Below, in pieces: positions 1 through 6,622 of a stretch of 6,723 nt of DNA (position 1 is its first letter; each line of letters begins with the position of its first letter). The notes under the pieces were generated by a model. It searched no databases, was not told the origin of the DNA, and saw nothing but the letters and a program-made list of their open reading frames with translations. The stretch covers positions 1 through 6,723 of the forward strand of contig JAOZOT010000196.1 in NCBI GenBank assembly GCA_029933115.1. The letters run 5' to 3'. The translations under genes and the position numbers were made by a program. The stretch comes from Anaerolineae bacterium. Its GTDB lineage: Bacteria; Chloroflexota; Anaerolineae; E26-bin7.

Positions 1-105
1 CCTGCGCCCTCGGAGTGGGGCAGCCTGCCCAACCACGATTGAGCGCAGAGCTACCAGTCTCCCTGCAGCTTGGGGAAAGGTCAACAACTCGGTGGTTGCT
101 AGCGG
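1..105. other. Intergenic segment downstream of trmD, no gene seen
   Basis: I see no coding region, tRNA or rRNA in this stretch. It follows the trmD stop codon in the direction of transcription. A short palindrome at 18-30 (arms GGGCAG and CTGCCC around one C) could form a small stem of about 5 bp with a 3-nt loop. No T-run follows it on either strand, so I do not call it a terminator. If the possible promoter at 106-134 is real, this stretch would be the leader of a gene lying beyond the left edge. Confidence 0.5.
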
Positions 106-134
106 ATTATACTACAAGTTACTCTCATTAGCAA
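106..134 (-). promoter_or_regulatory. Possible sigma70-type promoter overlapping the trmD 3' end
   Basis: On the minus strand there is a perfect TATAAT -10 hexamer (plus-strand 106-111). It is preceded after 17 bp by TTGCTA (plus-strand 129-134), which matches 4 of 6 positions of the -35 consensus. It overlaps the last codons and stop of trmD and would fire leftward out of the window. Spacing and -10 are ideal and the -35 is mediocre. A chance match in an AT-richer patch is possible, and the downstream gene is not visible. Confidence 0.35.
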
Positions 135-894
135 ATCTGAGTTCCTCCCTTTCCTCCTCCAGTTGGCGCAGGAAAGCTTTGTCGGCTTCTGACAGTTTGG
201 CTTTGCTCAGCAAATCCGGGCGACGTTCCCATGTACGGCGTAGGGCTTGCTGACGTCGCCAACGGATCACCGCTGCGTGGTCTCCAGAGAGGAGCACTTC
301 GGGCACTTTGTGCCCCCGAAAGACGGGCGGGCGCGTATAATGCGGATATTCCAGGAGCCCTTCAGCGTGAGAGTCTTCGAAGGGGGCTCCGGGATCACCC
401 AGTACACCGGGCACAAGGCGCGTCACCGCTTCGACGATGACCAGAGCCGGCGCTTCTCCCCCCGTCAGTACATAGTCGCCAATAGATATTTCATCGGTGG
501 CCAGGTATTGCCGCACTCGCTCATCTACTCCTTCATAGTGGCCGCAGATAAGGATGAGGCGGGGGTGCCTGGAGAGTTCTCTGGCTATCTTCTGGGTGAA
601 GAGGCGGCCCTGAGGGCTGAGCAGGATGACAGGGGGCGAAGGGCGATTCGTCCCTAGTTCCTTATCTTCTAATATCGCCTCGACTGCGGCGAAGATGGGT
701 TCTGGCTTCATAATCATACCCCCGCCACCGCCGTAGGGGGTGTCATCGGTAGTGCGGTGCTTGTCGGTAGCATAGTCACGGATGTTGTGCAGGGCAATCG
801 AAATCAGGCCCGCTTCGCGAGCGCGTTTGATGATGCTTTGGCTAAGAGGGCTCTCAAAAAATGCCGGAAACAGGGTCAGGATGTCAAAGTGCAC
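112..894 (-). CDS. trmD: tRNA (guanine(37)-N(1))-methyltransferase TrmD
   Basis: TrmD transfers a methyl group from S-adenosylmethionine to N1 of G37, next to the anticodon, in tRNAs with G at position 36. This prevents +1 frameshifting. It is a cytoplasmic homodimer with a SPOUT trefoil-knot fold. The 260-residue product has the usual length and all hallmark blocks: YGGGGGM (54-60), ICGHYEGVDERV (116-127), SIGDYVLTGGE (137-147), a PGVLG segment (162-166) and DSHAEGLLEYPHYTRP (174-189). It also has the C-terminal LLSGDHAAVIRWRR and TWERRPDLL segments. R159 and D174 align with E. coli R154 and D169, the catalytic pair. The start is GTG at 892-894, with a strong AGGAGGT seven bases upstream. 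It is the last gene of the apparent three-gene set, 28 bp after the DUF2079 gene. It lacks its common rpsP/rimM/rplS partners, at least on the upstream side. The protein identification is secure. Confidence 0.98.
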   Translation of the reverse strand: MHFDILTLFPAFFESPLSQSIIKRAREAGLISIALHNIRDYATDKHRTTDDTPYGGGGGMIMKPEPIFAAVEAILEDKELGTNRPSPPVILLSPQGRLFTQKIARELSRHPRLILICGHYEGVDERVRQYLATDEISIGDYVLTGGEAPALVIVEAVTRLVPGVLGDPGAPFEDSHAEGLLEYPHYTRPPVFRGHKVPEVLLSGDHAAVIRWRRQQALRRTWERRPDLLSKAKLSEADKAFLRQLEEEREELRFANESNL

Positions 895-901
895 AGCCTA
901 T

Positions 902-908
902 ACCTCCT
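902..908 (-). promoter_or_regulatory. Strong ribosome binding site of trmD
   Basis: The minus strand reads AGGAGGT, a near-full Shine-Dalgarno sequence, with seven bases between it and the GTG codon at 892-894. It fixes this non-ATG start. It also suggests that trmD is translated efficiently on its own, even though it follows a long membrane-protein gene by only 28 bp. Confidence 0.85.
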
Positions 909-922
909 CGCTAGCACTCTCG

Positions 923-3409
923 TCACTCTGTTACTTTTATCGGGGTCTCTAAAAGTATGCGATCCTCAGGCAATCGCCGGCCTTGGCTGGCGAAGACAGC
1001 CAAGCGTTCACCCGTCGTTGCATTGTACATCCCAATCTCGATCTTGTACTCGCCTGCCGGAGCATCTGTCTGGACGGGAATCTCATATTCGTCAACGACC
1101 ACTTCGCCTTCCCGCCAATCTGTTGTCGGATAATTACCGTTGACGGGGACGCTATCCTTCTGCCCCCAAATACGGCTATCGCCGTCCAGCAGGTGGGTGA
1201 AGACGGTGTAGGATTGGTCCATTTCGGCCAGGGCCCGCCAATAGAGGGTCAGACGCAAGGTGTCACCTGGTTTCAGGCCGGTCCGCTCCAGGTCGTAGCC
1301 CAAAAACTTGATTTGGCCACCCAAGGTCACCTCGAGGGGGTGTTGAATGGCCGGCGGGGAGAAAAGCTTTTTCTGCACGACGCCTTTCACAATTCGCCCA
1401 TCGCTTTCCAGGGTCACCAGTTTCAGAAGAGTGCCATTGTAAAGGAGTGGCATTGCGATGTCTGATTCGATCACTTCTGGACGTAGCCGCTTTTCAATAT
1501 CCCACTGGCCGGGACCGTCAACTACGGCCAGGGCGATGCCGAATTGTAAGGGTTTACCCATCGTCCAATGCAGCGTCTCCATTTTCACTAACTCCCCTGG
1601 CTTCCATTTACTGGTTGGATACCAGAGGGGGGCGGCCAATTGAGCACTCGGGGGATACCAGATGGGAGCGGCCAAACGCTGATCAGGGTCTTCAATTATG
1701 ATCCCCTGTTTATCAACGAGGAAAGTGAAAACGTTGTAGTTGCGCTCCATGTCCTCCCGGGCGCGCCAGTATAGCTCCATGTATGTACTGGCTATCTTGT
1801 CTTGTTTGAGGTTAAAGCCGGCCAGTTGTAAGGGGCCAAAGTTGACCTTCATAGGATATTGGATCGTAGGGTGTGCCTCTTGAAGGAAGCTGTAGAAGTC
1901 ACCGGAGAGACGGCGGGTGCTCATCCCCCGCTTGAGCAAGATGTAACCATCTTTGGTGGCCAGAATGCCGAAGCCCTTGTTCTCAAGCAAGTCTTGAACC
2001 CAGGTATGAAGATCACCGGCCAGGAGAGGGATGTCCGTTGGTTTAACGTCCAGTAAAACGTACTCGGTATCCTGCACATCGGGCCACTGATAGATCTTTC
2101 TCCGGCGGCTGAAGTGAGAGGTCAATTGATAAGTGGTAGCCAAAGATGCATCAGGAGGGATCAACCTGACAAACTCGCTGACCAAGCGGTCATGGGGTGT
2201 GACCGCGGGGGCTATAAACCCCTTAGATAGAGGCGAAAGACCATAACTGTAATGGAAAAGGAGGCTCAGGATAGCCACCAGACTGGACAGGGCAATCGTC
2301 AGCCAGGCTCGTTCTATTTTGAATAGATATCGTAGCCAGCCCACAAGTCGCTTTGCTCCCCAGATGCTGGATATCATGACGAAAGGTATGATAGGAGCGG
2401 CATAGTGCTTGAGGAAGTACGTGGGTTGATCCAGCCACCAATAGCCGCCAAAGAAGTTGATGACTAAAGAGGGTAAAGCCAGTAGAAATGTTTCGGGGCT
2501 AAGTATTGATAGAAAACCCATAGGGGCGAGCAAAGGATAGAGGTAAGCTGTCAGCTTGTTCCCTTCCAATAGGAACTCCCAGGCCCACTGGGGATGTGCC
2601 AGCAGTGAAAGGGCAATCTCCAAAGGGGTGTCGCCCCACTTTGAGAAGTGGCGTCCGAAAAACCACTGGCCCGTCGGAGCAGACCAAGGGATGATTACAT
2701 AAAGGGCTAGCCAAAACCAGAGAAGCGCGGTGGCGACCGTTGCCAGACCCAGCTTTACGTTCCGCTGCACCGCGAGGGTGTACACTCCTATCATGGCAAC
2801 AAGCAGGGGGATGTCTTCCTTACAACCCATAGCCAGGACGGCAAAGGTGGCAAACCACAGGTAGTTTGATCTCTCACGGCGGCAATTATCCTTCACCTCT
2901 CCCACTCGAGTTCGATAAACGAAGTAGAAGGCAAAGAGAAGAAAGGTGGTGGACAGACTCCCAGGATGAAATTCGTTCAAGTTGGCTGATTCCAGGGCAG
3001 GGGAAAGCAGATATGCCGCCGCAAAGACAAGGGCGGCAAACTCGCTTTCAAGTCTTCCTCTGGCTAGCCAGAAGACGGGCAGTGCGCCCAACCCCAGAAG
3101 CACCGATTGAATGATCAGCAGCAAGCGGGGGTCAGGCCATATCCAGTACAGGGGAGACAGCAGCAATGGAATAAGTGACAGGTGTTTGCCTATATAGTTT
3201 GGCGAGTCGAACAAGATGGTGTTTTGAAACAGTCTGCCCTGGGATGTGTTCCAGATGACTTGGTCGAAGACACCCAGGTCATAGCCACCAGTGTCTAGCC
3301 CATCGTAGTGGCGGATAGACAGGACGCTAAAAGTGATAGAGTAGAGGGTTATCAGGATGATGACTGTGACGAAAGCCCAGTTACGCGAAAGGTGAGAGCT
3401 CATCTCCAT
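923..3409 (-). CDS. DUF2079-family polytopic membrane protein with two C-terminal beta-sandwich modules
   Basis: The 828-residue protein has a membrane core (about 12-390, roughly ten helices) and a long extracytoplasmic-type tail. DUF2079 hallmarks are seen: GGYDLGVFDQVIWNTSQGR (41-59), HLSLIPLLLSPLY (76-88), NEFHPG (145-150), KEDIPL (197-202) and YFLKHYAAPIIPF (331-343). A segment with IPPDAS and TSHFSRRRKIYQWP follows (417-443). The family resembles GT-C glycosyltransferases, but its exact reaction is not established. Transfer of sugar from a polyprenyl-phosphate donor is inference. Two beta-rich modules follow, about 515-685 and 687-828. The second has GYDLER, LKPGD, LYWRALAEMDQSYTVF and DAPAGEY motifs and matches module 3 of the neighbouring gene. 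The first contains an in-frame 12-residue duplication. The ATG at 3407-3409 lies 26 bp after the upstream gene. Its Shine-Dalgarno is weak, and ATG at 3401-3403 is an alternative start. Translational coupling is possible. Confidence 0.9.
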   Translation of the reverse strand: MEMSSHLSRNWAFVTVIILITLYSITFSVLSIRHYDGLDTGGYDLGVFDQVIWNTSQGRLFQNTILFDSPNYIGKHLSLIPLLLSPLYWIWPDPRLLLIIQSVLLGLGALPVFWLARGRLESEFAALVFAAAYLLSPALESANLNEFHPGSLSTTFLLFAFYFVYRTRVGEVKDNCRRERSNYLWFATFAVLAMGCKEDIPLLVAMIGVYTLAVQRNVKLGLATVATALLWFWLALYVIIPWSAPTGQWFFGRHFSKWGDTPLEIALSLLAHPQWAWEFLLEGNKLTAYLYPLLAPMGFLSILSPETFLLALPSLVINFFGGYWWLDQPTYFLKHYAAPIIPFVMISSIWGAKRLVGWLRYLFKIERAWLTIALSSLVAILSLLFHYSYGLSPLSKGFIAPAVTPHDRLVSEFVRLIPPDASLATTYQLTSHFSRRRKIYQWPDVQDTEYVLLDVKPTDIPLLAGDLHTWVQDLLENKGFGILATKDGYILLKRGMSTRRLSGDFYSFLQEAHPTIQYPMKVNFGPLQLAGFNLKQDKIASTYMELYWRAREDMERNYNVFTFLVDKQGIIIEDPDQRLAAPIWYPPSAQLAAPLWYPTSKWKPGELVKMETLHWTMGKPLQFGIALAVVDGPGQWDIEKRLRPEVIESDIAMPLLYNGTLLKLVTLESDGRIVKGVVQKKLFSPPAIQHPLEVTLGGQIKFLGYDLERTGLKPGDTLRLTLYWRALAEMDQSYTVFTHLLDGDSRIWGQKDSVPVNGNYPTTDWREGEVVVDEYEIPVQTDAPAGEYKIEIGMYNATTGERLAVFASQGRRLPEDRILLETPIKVTE
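1146..1302 (-). repeat. Near-identical module segment, copy in the DUF2079 gene
   Basis: This 157-bp stretch, encoding residues 703-755, aligns without gaps to 3653-3809 in the neighbouring gene. I count five mismatches (at 1163, 1265, 1271, 1279 and 1281), about 97% identity. Positions 1164-1264 match their partner without interruption for 101 bp. Outside the tract the two genes are plainly diverged at DNA level. Only two residues differ across the segment (T710-G711 versus I867-S868). Confidence 0.95.
1617..1688 (-). repeat. In-frame 36-bp tandem duplication in the DUF2079 gene
   Basis: The segment 1617-1639 recurs at 1653-1675 with two mismatches in 23 bases. The period of 36 bp is exactly 12 codons. 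The protein reads QRLAAPIWYPPS (577-588) followed by AQLAAPLWYPTS (589-600). Sister modules have only one such loop before the W-x-x-GE motif, so this looks like a local slip or duplication that lengthens a loop in the first beta-sandwich module. The remaining 13 bp of each unit have diverged. Confidence 0.8.
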
Positions 3410-3435
3410 TCCAATTCTACTTCTATTTCGCTCTG

Positions 3436-6387
3436 CTACTGTAATGTTATCCCCGTTGGCAACAGCACTTTGTCATCCAAACGCTGGCCTTCCTCGTCGA
3501 GCACGGGCAAACGTTGTCCCGTGTCTGCATCGTAGAAGCCGATTTCCAGAACGTACCGTCCAGGTGGCGCGTCCGACCGGACGGTGATCTCATACTCGTC
3601 GGTGATGATTTCCCCCGCCACCCAACTGGTCGTTGGCAGGGTCCCCTTGCCTGGGACGCTATCCTTCTGTCCCCAAATACGGCTATCGCCGTCCAGCAGG
3701 TGGGTGAAGACGGTGTAGGATTGGTCCATTTCGGCCAGGGCCCGCCAATAGAGGGTCAGACGCAAGGTGTCGCCTGGCTTCAGGCTGATCCGCTCCAGGT
3801 CGTAGCCCAGGAATTCCACCCTGTGGTCCAGATTCGCCACCAGTGGGTATCTGATGGAGGGCACGGTGAAGGTTCGCTCTCTGGCTTCCACCGTCAGCCA
3901 GCCCAGTTCAGCCTGGGCAACCTGCTCGCCGCCGGCCTCATCAATCAGGCCAATCAGCAGGCGATGGCGGCCCGAAGGCACATCAGGCGGAACGACCCAG
4001 TCCTGCTGGTCGCGCACAATCTCTCCCTCATCCCACAAAGTAGTTGGATAAGCACCCTCAACGGGGCGGCTATGGTGCTCCCCCCAGGCCTGGCCGTCTT
4101 TATTCCGGAGTTGCAAGGAAATCAGATAATCACGTCCTATTTTCTCCCTGGCTTGCCAGAAGAGGACGAAAGGCAACGTATCACCCGGCCTGATAAGCTC
4201 GTCAGAGGTCAGGCTGTAACCCAGCAGACGCAAACCATCCAGATCTGCCCCCACGGGGTGCTGAAACTGCAACTCCTCGATGGGTGGGGGGGCGGGGGCT
4301 TTGCCGATGGTGATGGGTCCAAGAAGGAGAGCTGGGTGGTTGGGTGGTTGGGTAGTTCGTGCTGCGGGTTTCGTGTCTCGTGTTGCGCGTTGCGCGTTGC
4401 GTGTTGCGTGGGGAGTGACGGCCAAGGGCTGGCCGTTGCTTCCGTTAATCAAGCTGACTTCCACCCAGTATTCGCCTGGGGGGGTGCCGGGCCAGATAAA
4501 AAGTCCGACATGGTCTTCGATTCGCTCGCCTTTTGCCCACCCCACAGTTGGTCGAAAGTTACCCAGAGGAGGGATGTCCTTCCGGCCCCAAAGATGGCCG
4601 CTCTGGTCCAAGACACGCAGGGAAACCAGGTATTGCTCCTCCATCTCGGTCAGGGCTTGCCACCACAGGGTGGCTTGTAGGATGTGGCTGTACTTGGCTG
4701 CCCGGACGGACAGGTCATAGTCAGTGAGCAAGATTTGGTCAGCGAAATTGACCTGGAGAGGATGACGGACCGAGTCCCTTCTGACAGGCATCGAGTAGTA
4801 GCGGAAGACGTTGTGGCCGACCCAGGTGGTCATCGTCCGATAGGTGTGTTGGGTAAGCCACCACTCGATGGTTTCATCGGGATCGAAGTCATTAGGCACG
4901 TTCTTGACCACCCACAGGCCGGAGTGACGATCGGCAATCTGCTGAAGTGTAGCCTCGATGGTCGCTGTATCGGTCTTATCAGGAGGTGGATAGTAGGTCA
5001 AATTGCCCCGATAATAGTGCCAAAAAGTGGTGAAGAGCCCTCTGGGGTTGACCATGAGGGCGTCCTCGGCCTGGGAGAAGGTCTCGATGTAGGCAATCTG
5101 CGGGCGGAAGTCAAGCCGGGCATACTGGGGATCAAAATAGTAATTGAACAAGGAGGAGCCACTGGCATAAGCGACGAGTATCAGGCTGGCGATCAAAACA
5201 CCTAACCACCCACTCCTCCAACCGCCTGATTTCCAAAGGGCTGTCAATCCAGCAGCTATCAGAAGATAATAAGCTGGGCTGGCTGTAATAAAGTATTTGC
5301 TCCAATAAGGGCGTTCAGCGGGAAAGGCGGTCAGGTAACCCAGCAAGATAGGTACTGTCAAGTAGAGCAGTAGGAAAGGGGCTACTTCCCGCGAGGAACG
5401 ATCCCAAAACAAGAACACGGCGCCTATTATCAGGATGACCAGGAAGGCGACGGCCAAGGGCAGTTTGAGGTTGGGTGGGGCAGACTCGCCCAGGCCAAAG
5501 GCAATCAAACACGTTCGAAAGACGTTGGGCAAACTCTTTCGCTTGCTCCAACCTTCCAGCCAGGTGGCGATCAGACCATAGGCAGGAGCGTTGGGGCCAA
5601 TGAGGGCCGTCCTCTCCGGCTGAGCGGTTTCGAGGCTGATGACTCCCAGGGCTACAAACGCCAGCCAGGGCAAGAAAAGCAGCGCCACGGCCACCTGGGA
5701 CAGGGCCCAGGTTTTAATCAGCGGCCTGTATCGCCGCCCCAGGACGGCCAGGAAGAGGTTCTCGAAAACGACGGCAAAGAAGGCGAAATAGTGACTGCAG
5801 AGAGAGCAGAGGGTGGTCAAGACATAACCCAGCCAAAGTCCCAGACCCAATCGCCTGCCGCCACTCGGCTTCTGGTAGCCTCTGATGATGCGGGCGAAGA
5901 AATAGACTGCCGACAGGCTGAAAAAAGTCGCGGTGGTGTACATGCGGGTCTCTTGGGAGAAATAGATCCAGAAGGGAGAGATGGCAGCCACGAAAGCGGC
6001 CAGCAAGCCGAAGGCGTGGTTCGTGGTTCGTGATTCGTGATTCGTGATTCGTGATTCGTGATTCGTGCCCAGTACCTTCCCCAGCTTGTAGATCATGGGC
6101 ACACTGAGGAGGCCAAAGAACAGGGACACGAACCGCACTGAGAACTCGCTTTCGCCAGCCAGGGGCAGCCAGAAATGCAGCAGGAGGTAGTGAAGAGGTG
6201 GGTGCTCGTGCTGGGACTGCTCTACGAGAATCTCAGTAACAGACCAGGAGGAAACCCAGACGCTTTTGGCCTCATCGTCCCAAAGGCTCTGGTGGCCCAG
6301 GCGATAGACCCGCAGGGCGAAAGCCAAGAGGATGATGGCTAGTAACAGGATATAGATTTGTCCCTTGGCGTTCTTCTCTAAACCCAA
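3436..6387 (-). CDS. GT39/ArnT-like membrane glycosyltransferase with three C-terminal beta-sandwich modules
   Basis: The 983-residue protein resembles PMT/ArnT-type GT-C glycosyltransferases, which move a sugar from a polyprenyl-phosphate donor to an acceptor outside the membrane. Helix 1 (about 11-27) is followed by HQSLWDDEA (32-40), the acidic first-loop motif of the family. Next come EHPPLHYLLLHFW (61-73) and ISPFWIYFSQETRMY (136-150). About eleven helices extend to residue 410. A soluble segment (about 425-535) then leads to three beta-rich modules: about 538-657, 705-835 and 843-983. The last two share R/KPGD and the last has LYWRALAEMDQSYTVF. Donor and acceptor cannot be read from sequence. 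The start is TTG at 6385-6387: an in-frame stop lies at 6400-6402, GGAG sits six bases upstream, and no Met occurs before residue 98, too late to keep helix 1. Oddities are two heptamer arrays encoding residues 107-125 and 660-678, and a module segment nearly identical to the downstream gene. Family assignment is firm; function is inferred. Confidence 0.9.
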   Translation of the reverse strand: MGLEKNAKGQIYILLLAIILLAFALRVYRLGHQSLWDDEAKSVWVSSWSVTEILVEQSQHEHPPLHYLLLHFWLPLAGESEFSVRFVSLFFGLLSVPMIYKLGKVLGTNHESRITNHESRTTNHAFGLLAAFVAAISPFWIYFSQETRMYTTATFFSLSAVYFFARIIRGYQKPSGGRRLGLGLWLGYVLTTLCSLCSHYFAFFAVVFENLFLAVLGRRYRPLIKTWALSQVAVALLFLPWLAFVALGVISLETAQPERTALIGPNAPAYGLIATWLEGWSKRKSLPNVFRTCLIAFGLGESAPPNLKLPLAVAFLVILIIGAVFLFWDRSSREVAPFLLLYLTVPILLGYLTAFPAERPYWSKYFITASPAYYLLIAAGLTALWKSGGWRSGWLGVLIASLILVAYASGSSLFNYYFDPQYARLDFRPQIAYIETFSQAEDALMVNPRGLFTTFWHYYRGNLTYYPPPDKTDTATIEATLQQIADRHSGLWVVKNVPNDFDPDETIEWWLTQHTYRTMTTWVGHNVFRYYSMPVRRDSVRHPLQVNFADQILLTDYDLSVRAAKYSHILQATLWWQALTEMEEQYLVSLRVLDQSGHLWGRKDIPPLGNFRPTVGWAKGERIEDHVGLFIWPGTPPGEYWVEVSLINGSNGQPLAVTPHATRNAQRATRDTKPAARTTQPPNHPALLLGPITIGKAPAPPPIEELQFQHPVGADLDGLRLLGYSLTSDELIRPGDTLPFVLFWQAREKIGRDYLISLQLRNKDGQAWGEHHSRPVEGAYPTTLWDEGEIVRDQQDWVVPPDVPSGRHRLLIGLIDEAGGEQVAQAELGWLTVEARERTFTVPSIRYPLVANLDHRVEFLGYDLERISLKPGDTLRLTLYWRALAEMDQSYTVFTHLLDGDSRIWGQKDSVPGKGTLPTTSWVAGEIITDEYEITVRSDAPPGRYVLEIGFYDADTGQRLPVLDEEGQRLDDKVLLPTGITLQ
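3653..3809 (-). repeat. Near-identical module segment, copy in the GT39-like gene
   Basis: This is the partner of 1146-1302, at a constant offset of 2507 bp and in the same orientation. It encodes residues 860-912 of the third beta-sandwich module, from GYDLER to the QKDSVP segment. The edges are sharp: identity falls off right after codon 912 on one side and before codon 860 on the other. The surrounding module is still recognisable at protein level. Confidence 0.95.
4334..4357 (-). repeat. Three-copy octamer tandem repeat in the linker coding region
   Basis: The plus strand reads GGGTGGTT twice and then GGGTAGTT. It encodes residues of the TTQPPNHP segment (about 678-685) in the linker between beta-sandwich modules 1 and 2. 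It directly abuts the heptamer array at 4355-4410, so two short repeats of different period lie side by side. The whole linker reads as low-complexity, proline- and threonine-rich sequence. Confidence 0.75.
4355..4410 (-). repeat. Degenerate heptamer array in an interdomain linker
   Basis: Eight adjacent 7-mers can be read on the minus strand: CACGCAA twice, CGCGCAA twice, CACGAGA, CACGAAA, CCCGCAG and CACGAAC. They encode the ATRNAQRATRDTKPAAR segment (residues 660-678) between beta-sandwich modules 1 and 2. Because 7 is not a multiple of 3, each trio of units gives a seven-residue peptide repeat and all three frames are visited. No stop codon arises in the sense direction. Confidence 0.85.
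6015..6067 (-). repeat. Heptamer array in a loop between membrane helices
   Basis: Seven perfect or near-perfect 7-mers plus a partial one occur here. On the minus strand there are five CACGAAT, two CACGAAC and a final CACG. They encode residues 107-125, giving the repeated peptide NHESR-I/T-T, between the helix ending near KLGKVLG and the helix starting at AFGLLAAF. The near-perfect units suggest that this array is younger than the one at 4355-4410. The opposite strand would meet TGA every third unit, so only this orientation is compatible with coding. Confidence 0.9.
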
Positions 6388-6393
6388 TTCGCA

Positions 6394-6397
6394 CTCC
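6394..6397 (-). promoter_or_regulatory. Ribosome binding site supporting the TTG start
   Basis: The minus strand reads GGAG with six bases before the TTG at 6385-6387. An in-frame TAA at 6400-6402 lies directly upstream, so no longer start is possible. Together these fix the TTG as initiation codon of the GT39-like gene. I find no convincing -35/-10 pair between this site and the repeat array. A weak TACATT lies about 20 bases further upstream. Confidence 0.7.
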
Positions 6398-6418
6398 GTT
6401 TACCACGAATGTACCCGC

Positions 6419-6519
6419 CAAGCCCCCTGCGAAGCTGGGGGTCGGTGACGGCTTGCCCACGCTGCCTGGCCCGGCGGTGACGGCTCCCCCGCCGTAGGCG
6501 GGGGCTTCACAGTTGACTT
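6419..6519. repeat. Array unit 1
   Basis: This is the complete unit nearest the operon. Hairpin A is at 6423-6441 and has one T-T mismatch within its 8-position stem. Hairpin B is at 6486-6504, with a perfect 8-bp stem and loop GTA. Both 11-mers are intact. Hairpin A lies about 35-55 bases upstream of the TTG start, so it could fall within the 5' leader if transcription begins further upstream. Confidence 0.85.
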
Positions 6520-6622
6520 CAAGCCCCCTGCGAAGCAGGGGGTCTATGACAACTCACCCACGCGCGGCCTGGCCCAGCGGTGACGGCTCCCCCGCCGTAG
6601 GCGGGGGCTTTACAGTTGACTT
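6520..6622. repeat. Array unit 2
   Basis: Hairpin A is at 6524-6542 and has a perfect 8-bp stem with loop GAA. Hairpin B is at 6589-6607, identical in stem and loop to that of unit 1. The segment after hairpin A (from about 6543 to 6565) has diverged from the other units and lacks the first 11-mer. The second 11-mer is kept at 6578-6588. Confidence 0.85.

Noticed and set aside
18..30. Terminator or operator at the GGGCAG/CTGCCC palindrome
   Set aside because: The stem is short, there is no T-run, and a single palindrome of this size is expected by chance often enough.
247..657. 136-codon plus-strand open frame opposite trmD
   Set aside because: It is the shadow of highly conserved trmD sequence and has no recognisable domain.
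3514..4680. Long 388-codon open frame on the plus strand
   Set aside because: It lies fully antisense to the GT39-like gene, whose motifs and module homology are clear. A similar antisense peptide appears opposite the matching segment of the DUF2079 gene because the two segments are near-identical, so it is a mirror effect and not conservation.
6015..6067. Frameshift or assembly error caused by the heptamer array
   Set aside because: The frame continues correctly on both sides, with family motifs before (HPPLHY) and after (SQETRMY), so the array as given keeps the gene intact.
6272..6460. Minus-strand 62-codon open frame running from the repeat array into the GT39-like gene
   Set aside because: It overlaps the true start region in another frame and its product is just translated repeat sequence.
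6388..6470. Promoter of the three-gene set
   Set aside because: Only a weak TACATT was found with no acceptable -35 at proper spacing. The GC-rich hairpins fill the expected region, so I could not support a call.
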